Shown here: piece after piece, positions 28,164-36,300 of the stretch
How the letters are laid out: every line of letters starts with the position of its first letter
Position numbering within the stretch: the first letter of the stretch is position 1
DNA from: Dyadobacter sp. CY326
Lineage (GTDB): Bacteria > Bacteroidota > Bacteroidia > Cytophagales > Spirosomataceae
NCBI RefSeq assembly: GCF_021390515.1
Contig: NZ_JAJUXI010000005.1
Location: 434,001 to 498,000, forward strand
DNA: 64,000 bases
Direction: 5' to 3'
The notes under the pieces: model-generated
The model's input: the letters and a program-made list of their open reading frames with translations, nothing else
The model's database searches: none
What the model was told of the DNA's origin: nothing
Position numbers and translations under genes: made by a program

Positions 28164-29144
28164 ATGACTACAAACTCCACACAATTATTCTCAGCCGATT
28201 TTAGCCAGGCTGACGCGCAATCCATTGCTGACGAGATCAAGAATGAGACAGGTTATCAGATCTTTGAGCAGGCGCTCACACCGGAAGCGTTGAACGGACT
28301 TCTGGAATCGCTGCCCAGCGAGCAAGTTCTGGTAAATGACAACCGCATCGGTTACGTGAAAGCGTATAGCAGCAATTACTTCTCGCATACGCTAGCCGTC
28401 TCGCGCAACTGTTTTGACATTGTCACATCCGAAAATATCCGCGCTATATGCCGCAAATATTTTGACAAGCCATTTAGGATCAGCAATCAACGGATTTACG
28501 AAACGCACACCGCATCGCATCTTCCGTGGCATACGGACAACAATTTGCAGGATGGAAATGCTTACAAGGGAAAGCACGATCTGCCCGGATTGATGTTCCT
28601 GTTCTATCTTTCTGATGTTGGTGACACCAATCCATTCCAGCTGATTCCATTTTCCCAGACCTGGTCCCACCAGAATAATGCCGAGCGCTTCTTCAAAGAA
28701 AGTTACATTGAGGAGCATTATGGCGAGGAAGTTGTCTCGGTTCGCGCGCCAAAAGGGACGCTTATCATATGCAATTCCAAGATGATCCACCGCGCCAAAC
28801 CATTCAATAATCACGCTTTTAAGCGCCTAACCCTGCTTTTTCAAGTCGATGAGGTTTCTGATGAATACGCTGGCCACGGCGAAAATATCTTGATCAACAC
28901 CTCGTTTGTAACAAACCGGGACCCCGAAGTTCTGGATTATCTCGGCTTTGGCATGCGCGCAAACTACCCGGCATTCCCCGAAACCTCAGTTGCGACAATG
29001 ATGCCGCGTGATATGCTGGCTTTGCAAAAACAAATTCTGCCCAAAGCAATCAAGGGTCTTACCATCGCGCTTACCAAGAGAATTCTTCCCGGATCGCTCG
29101 TAAATACGATCAGAAAAAATCGATTTAAAGTTTCTGGAAATTAG
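28164..29144 (+). CDS. phytanoyl-CoA dioxygenase-like Fe(II)/2-oxoglutarate oxygenase
   Basis: A 326-residue protein. The iron-binding facial triad is visible as His123 and Asp125 in LPWHTDNNLQ and His209 in KMIHRAKPF. The following Arg in FKRLTLLFQ is suited to bind 2-oxoglutarate. The PhyH superfamily hydroxylates small molecules, lipids or sugars-linked moieties. It lies among exopolysaccharide genes behind its own LytTR-type site, so a tailoring step of the polymer or its carrier is possible. That role is inference from context. Confidence 0.75.
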   Translation: MTTNSTQLFSADFSQADAQSIADEIKNETGYQIFEQALTPEALNGLLESLPSEQVLVNDNRIGYVKAYSSNYFSHTLAVSRNCFDIVTSENIRAICRKYFDKPFRISNQRIYETHTASHLPWHTDNNLQDGNAYKGKHDLPGLMFLFYLSDVGDTNPFQLIPFSQTWSHQNNAERFFKESYIEEHYGEEVVSVRAPKGTLIICNSKMIHRAKPFNNHAFKRLTLLFQVDEVSDEYAGHGENILINTSFVTNRDPEVLDYLGFGMRANYPAFPETSVATMMPRDMLALQKQILPKAIKGLTIALTKRILPGSLVNTIRKNRFKVSGN

Positions 29145-29338
29145 GTTCAAGTTACGTGACTTCGTATATTTAAACAGATTAGGCAGAGGCGAACTCCCCC
29201 GGCATGATTTTTAATGGCACTCAGGCACTTTATCATTAGCGTGACTATCTTGCGGCAATCATTAAAGTTGAGAAAACTGCCAGCACCTTTGGCTCGTTTA
29301 ATCAAAATAAAACCGCAACTATTCACAAGTAAATCATT

Positions 29339-29366
29339 GCAAATGCGCGTTCTTTTACGCATTTGC
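29339..29366. promoter_or_regulatory. 9-bp perfect hairpin in the gap before the second LytTR gene
   Basis: GCAAATGCG (29339-29347) and its complement (29358-29366) enclose a 10-base loop. It is 195 bp after the dioxygenase stop and 216 bp before the regulator start. No T tract follows. It is the only clear structure in the 437-bp gap 29145-29581, which otherwise holds no gene that can be supported. Confidence 0.35.
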
Positions 29367-29581
29367 CGAATTCCAGCTCAACGGTAATAAGATTTTTTTG
29401 ATTGGCCCTGCATCTTTTTCTTCACACAAAAACTGTGACAAAAGTCAGTTTAAAAATTCGTGTACACATTTTCATTTTAATTTAGTTTTAATGTTGTGGG
29501 ATTTGTCGTCATGACCTGTCCAAAGAATTCCCCATATTGCCCATTTCAACGTTTAGATTTACTCATCAAACCCTCTGCTCA

Positions 29582-30370
29582 ATGATCAGTATACTCGTTA
29601 TTGAAGAAGAAGCAAAACTGGCAACAAAACTGCAAAATATTATAGAGCAATTTGGAAGTGGCTTCAAAGTATGTGCAATTGTTGGATCAATAAAAGAAGC
29701 CAAGAAATGGCTGGTTAATAACAAATCCCCCCACTTGATCATATGTGGCGTCCGTTTCCCCGACGGTCTGATTTTCAAGCTGTTCCAAGATTTTACCATC
29801 ACATGCCCGGTGATATATTACACCGAAGATTATGAATTTGCAATGAAGGCGTTTGAAAACAATGGCATTGATTATTTGGTAAAACCTGTCGACAGCGGCC
29901 TGCTTAACAGAAGTTTGGAAAAGTTTTGTCGCTTTCGGCGATTTTTTGGCGAGGACGCCTCTCACGACTCGCTTCGCCTGAGTCAGGCCATTTCCACGCT
30001 CAGTGGGTTCAGGAGCTCTATTCTGGTCTATTTCAAAGATCAAATCATCCCGATCAACCTCGATAAAGTCGATTACATTTATTACAACAATTACCAGGTG
30101 ACCGTTTATTCAGAAAGCGGCCAATACGAGACCCGGGACACGCTTAACAACATTTTCGAGACGCTGAATCCCAGGGATTTTTTCCGGGCTAACCGGCAGT
30201 TCATCATTCATAGGAAGTCCGTGACCAGCATTCAGCAATATTTTGGCAGAAAGCTGCTCATCGGCATCTCTTGTCGCACCCCGGAGCCGGTCATTATCAG
30301 CAAGGCAAATGCAACTGACTTTTTGAAATGGCTGGAAGGATTGCACGTAGAAGAAAATGTATATCAATAG
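29582..30370 (+). CDS. LytTR-family regulator with degenerate receiver (no phospho-acceptor Asp)
   Basis: A 262-residue paralogue of the regulator at 25757. The start at 29582 gives MISILVIEEEAKLATKL, matching the receiver N terminus; an upstream non-ATG extension is not needed. At the phospho-acceptor position the sequence is LIICGVRFPDG, with Gly56 where the paralogue has Asp56, while the Lys in DYLVKPVD is kept. The LytTR domain (YFKDQIIPINLDKVDYIYYN, RDFFRANRQFIIHRKS) is nearly the same as in the paralogue. Phosphorylation at the usual site is therefore not possible. It may act constitutively, by ligand, or as a partner or competitor of the first regulator. Confidence 0.88.
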   Translation: MISILVIEEEAKLATKLQNIIEQFGSGFKVCAIVGSIKEAKKWLVNNKSPHLIICGVRFPDGLIFKLFQDFTITCPVIYYTEDYEFAMKAFENNGIDYLVKPVDSGLLNRSLEKFCRFRRFFGEDASHDSLRLSQAISTLSGFRSSILVYFKDQIIPINLDKVDYIYYNNYQVTVYSESGQYETRDTLNNIFETLNPRDFFRANRQFIIHRKSVTSIQQYFGRKLLIGISCRTPEPVIISKANATDFLKWLEGLHVEENVYQ

Positions 30371-30379
30371 CGTTGCCTA

Positions 30380-30413
30380 ATGTCCGCCTTAACACACGAT
30401 TTGCCCGTCTTGC
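30380..30413. promoter_or_regulatory. putative LytTR operator before the WcaF-like acetyltransferase
   Basis: ATGTCCGCCTTAA (30380-30392) and TTGCCCGTCTTGC (30401-30413) start 21 bp apart. This is the weakest of the four sites, but the TGYCCG core is kept in both halves. It begins nine bases after the stop of the second LytTR gene and lies 175 bp upstream of the acetyltransferase start. Confidence 0.5.
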
Positions 30414-30588
30414 CTTTCGGCACTTGTAACACGGCATTAACGGAGACATTTTTGTGAATCACGGACGTACCAACTCCTGACTAAGGAAGCAAAATCTCGT
30501 GTAGAAATTATTGTCGTATATACATGAACGTTACTACAACTAACACCAGTTAGTTGTGCACATTCAGTATGTCGTCTCGCATCGTGCA

Positions 30589-31176
30589 ATGGAAATAAAT
30601 ACGAACACGCATCAGGGACCGTCATTCTCTTTGGCCAATCGAATCGCCAGGCTAATGTGGTCTTTGTCATCGGTCTTTTTTAAATATTCACCCAAACCAT
30701 TCCATGCATGGCGTTCATTTTTGCTGCGCTGTTTTGGAGCAAAGGTTGGCCGCGGCGTTCACGTATATCCGCATGTGTCGATATGGGCACCCTGGAATCT
30801 GGTGCTTCACGATGAATGCGGCATTGCCAACAATGTGACTTTATACAGTCAGGGTAAAATTACCATTGGAAAAAGAGCCGTGATTTCGCAGGGAACGCAC
30901 ATTTGCACCGGAACGCACGATTATACGAACGAAGGATTTACACTTTTAACGCTGCCGATCCACATTGGTGAGCAAGCCTGGATCGCAGCAGATTCTTTCA
31001 TTCATCCCGGTGTCATCATTGGAGCGGGATGCGTGATCGGTGCGCGCTCCGTTGTGCACAAAAATATGCCCGAGTGGACGGTTTGCGCAGGCCATCCCTG
31101 CAAGCCGATCAAGCCACGGGTCATCGGAGAATTCAGTAAAACAGCCCTAAAAGTTTTAACTCATGAGTCCACTTGA
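30589..31176 (+). CDS. WcaF-like hexapeptide acetyltransferase
   Basis: A 195-residue protein starting MEINTNTHQGPSFSLANRIA. An N-terminal helix region (WRSFLLRCFGAKVGRGV) precedes the beta-helix repeats (ITIGKRAVISQGTHIC), the catalytic His in CTGTHDYTNEGF, and the end AGHPCKPIKPRV. It resembles colanic-acid WcaF and so is a likely O-acetylase of the polymer. A GTG at 30556 is a weaker alternative start. Its 3' end overlaps the GT2 gene by 14 bases. Confidence 0.88.
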   Translation: MEINTNTHQGPSFSLANRIARLMWSLSSVFFKYSPKPFHAWRSFLLRCFGAKVGRGVHVYPHVSIWAPWNLVLHDECGIANNVTLYSQGKITIGKRAVISQGTHICTGTHDYTNEGFTLLTLPIHIGEQAWIAADSFIHPGVIIGAGCVIGARSVVHKNMPEWTVCAGHPCKPIKPRVIGEFSKTALKVLTHEST

Positions 31177-32008
31177 TCTGACCATCGTCATTCCGGTACG
31201 CAACGAAGAAACAAACCTGGCCAACTGCCTGCGCGCGATCGGGCCCGAATTGGCAGCAAACATTGTTGTCATTGATTCACACAGCACCGACAGAACGCAG
31301 GACATTGCAAGGGAATTTGGCGTGGAAGTGATTGTGTTTAATTGGAACGGCCATTTTCCCAAAAAACGAAATTGGTATCTCCGCATGCATCCGCCGCAGA
31401 CCAAATGGGTGATGTTTCTGGATGCGGACGAATATTTGACTCCCAAGTTTAAATCGGAGCTCAGAAATGCCCTTACCCAGCCAAGCGATGTGGTCGGTTA
31501 CTGGCTGAATTACACCGTATATTTTTTAGGAAAAGAACTCAAAGGCGGCTATCCGCTGCGCAAACTGGCGCTTTTCCAGGTCGGCAAAGGGGAATACGAG
31601 ATGATTGATGAAGACCAATGGAGCCATTTGGACATGGAAATTCACGAGCATCCGATATTGAATGGCAAGATCGGTTTGATAGAAAGCAAAATCGATCATC
31701 AGGATTTCCGGGGCATATCGCATTATGTTGACAAGCACAATGCTTACGCGAGCTGGGAGGCTGCGCGCTTCATGAAATTGTATTCGGAAACGTCGATGAT
31801 GACGAAGTTCACCTGGAAACAACGGATCAAATATCGCCTCATCAAAACGCCACTCGTTGGCCCGGCTTTCTTCTTCGGAAGTTTTATTCTGCTAGGCGGG
31901 TTCCGCGACGGGACCCGCGGATTCACATTTGCCATTCTCAAAACGGCTTACTTCATTCAGGTTTATTGCAAGATCAGGGAAAAGACATTTACGCAAACAT
32001 ACAACTGA
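31163..32008 (+). CDS. GT2-family glycosyltransferase
   Basis: A 281-residue GT-A enzyme beginning MSPLDLTIVIPVRNEETNLA, with IVVIDSHSTDRTQDIA and the metal-binding DxD in VMFLDADEYLTP. A hydrophobic segment near the end (LVGPAFFFGSFILLGGF) may touch the membrane. It is the last gene of the exopolysaccharide cluster on this side and is followed by a perfect 18-bp-stem palindrome. Confidence 0.9.
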   Translation: MSPLDLTIVIPVRNEETNLANCLRAIGPELAANIVVIDSHSTDRTQDIAREFGVEVIVFNWNGHFPKKRNWYLRMHPPQTKWVMFLDADEYLTPKFKSELRNALTQPSDVVGYWLNYTVYFLGKELKGGYPLRKLALFQVGKGEYEMIDEDQWSHLDMEIHEHPILNGKIGLIESKIDHQDFRGISHYVDKHNAYASWEAARFMKLYSETSMMTKFTWKQRIKYRLIKTPLVGPAFFFGSFILLGGFRDGTRGFTFAILKTAYFIQVYCKIREKTFTQTYN

Positions 32009-32013
32009 CGTTC

Positions 32014-32052
32014 GGCATTTATATTTGCAACATTGTTGCAAATATAAATGCC
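32014..32052. terminator. perfect 18-bp-stem palindrome closing the exopolysaccharide cluster
   Basis: Arms at 32014-32031 and 32035-32052 are perfectly complementary over 18 bases with a 3-base loop, starting five bases after the GT2 stop. A short T run (TTTCC) follows, so it can work as a terminator. Its right arm also overlaps the -33 zone of a promoter-like TAACTTTG at 32058-32065, so an operator for the next gene is the alternative. Confidence 0.6.
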
Positions 32053-32057
32053 TTTCC

Positions 32058-32065
32058 TAACTTTG
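32058..32065 (+). promoter_or_regulatory. Bacteroidota -7 element before the FAD oxidoreductase gene
   Basis: TAACTTTG matches TAnnTTTG perfectly. A GTTG lies 19 bases upstream (32035-32038) in the -33 position, inside the palindrome. The gene begins 55 bases downstream. Confidence 0.45.
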
Positions 32066-32120
32066 CTTCTATGACGCGCAGCAGGGCGCTTGCCGTCTGC
32101 ACAAATAGAAGCACTGTAAT

Positions 32121-33026
32121 ATGGACAAATCCGACTTTGAAGTAATCATTATTGGCGGGAGTTACGCCGGACTTTCTGCTGCGATGAGCTTGGGCAGATC
32201 ATTGAGAGAAACCCTGGTGATCGATAGCGGCAAGCCGTGCAATGCCCAGACGCCAAACTCCCACAATTTCCTCACGCAAGACGGCCAGACGCCAACACAA
32301 ATTGCGCAAATCGGCAAAGAACAAGTCAAGCGCTATTCAAGCATTCACTTTTACGAAGGATCTGCGACCGATGGCCGAAAGGTCAATGAAGGTTTTGAGA
32401 TCTCGACCGAATCGGGTGACACATTCAAAGCGAAAAAACTAATCTTCGCGACGGGCTTGAAGGACATCATGCCTGACATTCCCGGTTACGCCGAATGTTG
32501 GGGCATTTCTGTCATTCATTGCCCCTATTGCCATGGCTACGAGGTTAAGCATGAAAAAACAGGGATTCTGGGAAACGGCGAAGCTGGCTTCGAATATGCC
32601 AAGCTGATTTCCAATTGGACGAAAGATCTGACTGTTTTCACAAATGGCCCTTCCCAATTCACGCCTGAGCAATCCGCTAAACTTTCCAAACACAACATTC
32701 ACATTGTCGAGAAAGCAATTTCTTCGCTGGTGCATAAAGCAGGAAGATTAAGCAAGATAATTTTCAATGACCACACCGAAGAGGCAATCACGGCAATTTA
32801 CTCACGGCCGGTTTTCGAGCAACACTCTCATATCCCGGAACAGCTCGGCTGCGCATTTACAGAAACTGGTCTTTTAAAACTGGAAAACTTTCAACAGACA
32901 ACGGTCCCCGGCATTTTCGCAGCAGGAGACAATTCCAACCAGGCCCGATCCGTCGCCATGTCCGTATCCTCCGGCTCCATGGCCGGCGCGCTTGTTAATG
33001 GGGAGTTGATTAGGGAGTGGTTTTGA
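32121..33026 (+). CDS. thioredoxin-reductase-like FAD/NAD(P) oxidoreductase
   Basis: A 301-residue flavoprotein. The N-terminal FAD dinucleotide-binding motif is IIIGGSYAGLSAAMSLGRS, the redox-active pair is Cys134/Cys137 in HCPYCHGYE, and the closing FAD motif is GIFAAGDNSNQARSV. The second nucleotide-binding site (TGILGNGEAGFEYA) departs from the usual GGGDSA pattern of NADPH-using TrxB. The classical TrxB is encoded at 54883, so this paralogue probably reduces another disulfide partner or acts as an oxidase. It is a single gene between the exopolysaccharide cluster and the giant repeat protein. Confidence 0.85.
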   Translation: MDKSDFEVIIIGGSYAGLSAAMSLGRSLRETLVIDSGKPCNAQTPNSHNFLTQDGQTPTQIAQIGKEQVKRYSSIHFYEGSATDGRKVNEGFEISTESGDTFKAKKLIFATGLKDIMPDIPGYAECWGISVIHCPYCHGYEVKHEKTGILGNGEAGFEYAKLISNWTKDLTVFTNGPSQFTPEQSAKLSKHNIHIVEKAISSLVHKAGRLSKIIFNDHTEEAITAIYSRPVFEQHSHIPEQLGCAFTETGLLKLENFQQTTVPGIFAAGDNSNQARSVAMSVSSGSMAGALVNGELIREWF

Positions 33027-33079
33027 TTTGGCAGTGATGCTCGAAGTGTGAATGCGTAGCATAGTAAGAATAACTTTTT

Positions 33080-33120
33080 CCCTGGACATCCACGTCCAGG
33101 GGCTCAAAGCCCTTTTGAGC
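33080..33120. repeat. twin-hairpin REP-like element
   Basis: Two adjacent hairpins: CCCTGGAC at 33080-33087 with its complement at 33094-33101, and GCTCAAA at 33102-33108 with its complement at 33114-33120. They stand back to back without a gap in a 276-bp gene-free stretch. The twin layout and position between transcription units resemble extragenic palindromes; a terminator for the oxidoreductase gene is the alternative. Confidence 0.5.
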
Positions 33121-33203
33121 TCGTCACCCTATTTTTTGAGTGATGCAAAAAATATATTTACATTGTTAGTAGAATTAATACTATACAATGGAAATATATT
33201 TTA

Positions 33204-33211
33204 TAAATTTG
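33204..33211 (+). promoter_or_regulatory. candidate -7 element for the giant repeat protein gene
   Basis: TAAATTTG matches TAnnTTTG, 91 bases before the ATG at 33303. The flanking sequence is A+T-rich. No good TTTG box is seen at the -33 position, so the call is weak. Confidence 0.35.
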
Positions 33212-33302
33212 ACCGAAGTTGTTGGCGATACTAGTTCTTGCTTGAACCTGATAGTGAACAGCTTCCCGATAATCAACCACCACTAGTTATCCAGTTCTTT
33301 TG

Positions 33303-36300
33303 ATGAAAAAAATATACCGGCTAGCTTTTCTTTTTTGTCTTTCAATTGCTTCATTTTTCTGTTCAGCGCAAAAAGGTGTTATTATAACATCCAGAAACTT
33401 GCCAATCGGAGTTGTTAACATCTCTGAAACTTCGGAGGCAGTCGGGTTTAACGAAAACAATTTTATTGATGGCTACGTCAACAAAAGTGGGAATGAGATC
33501 ACTTTCTTCCCCGTTGGCCATGGAAATTTTTACGGTCCGTTTGAAGCCGGCGCCATAGGAACCGAAGGCGCTTACTTTCACACCGATCCCAATGCGGCCA
33601 CACTTCCTGCGGGTGGCCCTTTCAACATTCAGACAAAAGATGGGGATATCAAAAATGTCAGCAATAAAGAATATTGGGACATCAATGGGACGAATGCAAC
33701 GCAAATCACATTAAGCTGGAATGCCGAAAGCGATCTTACAACCCTTACGGCGAACGATATCAGTTCTATTACAATTGCTGGATGGAATGTAATTAGTGCG
33801 AGATGGGAAAAGATCAACTCGGTAATAGACCAAGTCTCACTACTGGGAACAGCCAGTTCCATTACCTCCGGATCGATTACCACGATTCAATCTATTGTTC
33901 CAAACCAGTACAACATTTTTACATTGGCGTCAATGACAGCTTCCGTTGTTGCTCCGGACTATGAGGGCTTGCTCCAAACGGCTTCCTGTTCCGAGGTTCG
34001 AGGCTGGGTTTGGGATAAAAAGCATGCGGATGCCGAATTAACTGTTGAGCTGCTCGAAGGAAGCATGGTTTATGCTGCTGTAAAGGCAAATCAATATATC
34101 GCTGAGCTCAAAAATAGCGGTGTAGGAACGGGAAATTATGGGTTCATTTTCCAAGTGCCTCAGCAGCTTAGGGATGGAGCAGCACATCAGTTTAGCATTC
34201 GAGTTCGAAGTTCATCCTATGTTTTACCAGGATCACCCAAAACCACAAGCTGTAATTTTGACGGACTCGTGGAAAAGACGGACTGCTACACGCTTTCTGG
34301 CTGGGCTCGCAACAAGGACAATGATGGTGAAGCCGTAATTGTTGAAATCCTTGAAGGAAGTGTTCTACACGCGACGGTCACTGCGAATCAGTTCAGAGCT
34401 GACTTGAAAAATGCCGGAATGGGGACTGGAAACTACGGATTCTCGATTGCCCGGCCGGCTGCACTTCAAGATGGAAGGCAACATCAACTTACTTTCCGGA
34501 TCAAAAACACTGCGTATCGACTGTCAAATCAAGCTGTGTTCGACGTTTGTAACACGCCACTTTATCAAGGCGTCTTCGACGTTGCCAGCTGCAATGAGCT
34601 CAAAGGCTGGGCATGGGATAAAAACAATCCATACGGACCTGCGCTTACTGTTGAAATATTGGAAGCAGGCAATGTCATTGCCACGGCAACGGCAGACCTG
34701 CTCAGGGCAGAGCTCATAACCCTGGGCACTGGCACAAGCAAATACGGGTTCAGCCTGCCACTGCCGGCTGCACTCCGCGACGGGCAGCCGCACACATTGA
34801 CAGTGCGGGTGAAAGGAAGCAGCACAATATTGAACAATACCAAAATTGTGACATGCAACCCACTCTCTGCTTATCAGGGCACTTTTGAAGCTGCCAGCTG
34901 CAATGAGCTGAAAGGATGGGCATGGGATAAAAACAACCCAAATGCACCAGCGCTGGTTGTGGAACTGATTGAAGCAGGCCGAATCGTGGCAACAGTCAAT
35001 GCCGACATTTACAGGGAAGACTTAAAGAATGCAGGCACGGGGACTGGAAAATACGGGTTTAGCACGCCTTTCCCAGCACTGCTGCGTGATGGAAAGCCGC
35101 ACACAGTAACCGCCCGGGTCAAAGGGACAACATTTGTTTTGGAAGGTGCAAAAGATATTACCTGCCCGCCACCATCACTTTACCAAGGTGTATTTGACGT
35201 CGCCAGCTGCAATGAGCTCAAAGGCTGGGCATGGGATAAAAACAATCCTTACGGACCTGCGCTAACAGTTGAAATATTGGAAGCAGGCAATGTCATTGCT
35301 ACGGCAACCGCAGACCTGCTCAGGGCAGAGCTCATAACCCTAGGCACTGGCACAAGCAAATACGGGTTCAGCCTACCACTGCCGGCAGCACTTCGTGACG
35401 GACAGCCGCATACATTGACCGTGCGCGTGAAAGGAAGCAGCACGATATTGAATAATACCAAAATTGTTACATGCAACCCACTCTCTGCTTACCAGGGCAC
35501 TTTTGAAACTGCCAGCTGCACTGAGCTGAAAGGATGGGCGTGGGACAAAAACAACCCGAATGCACCAGCAATGGTTGTAGAACTGATTGAAGCAGGCCGA
35601 ATCGTGGCAACAGTCAATGCCGACATTTACAGGGAAGACTTAAAGAATGCAGGCACGGGGACAGGAAAATACGGGTTTAGCACGCCTTTCCCAGCACTGC
35701 TGCGTGATGGAAAGCCGCACACAGTAACCGCCCGGGTCAAAGGGACAACATTTGTTTTGGAAGGTGCAAAAGATATTACCTGCCCGCCCCCATCACTTTA
35801 CCAAGGTGTATTTGACGTCGCCAGCTGCAATGAGCTCAAAGGCTGGGCATGGGATAAAAACAATCCTTATGGGCCTGCACTAACAGTTGAGATATTGGAA
35901 GCAGGCAATGTCATTGCCACTGCAACGGCAGACCTGCTCAGGGCAGAGCTCATAACCCTTGGCACTGGCACAAGCAAATACGGGTTCAGCCTACCACTGC
36001 CCGCAGCACTCCGCGACGGACAGCCGCATACATTGACCGTGCGGGTGAAAGGAAGCAGCACAATATTGAATAACACTAAAATTGTTACATGCAACCCAGT
36101 TTCTGCTTACCAGGGCACTTTTGAAGCTGCCAGCTGCACAGAGCTCAAAGGATGGGTGTCGGACAAGAACAACCCGAATGCACCAGCAATGGTTGTGGAA
36201 CTGATTGAAGCAGGCCGAATCGTGGCAACAGTCAATGCCGACATTTACAGGGAAGACTTGAAGAATGCAGGCACAGGGACTGGAAAGTACGGTTTCAGCA

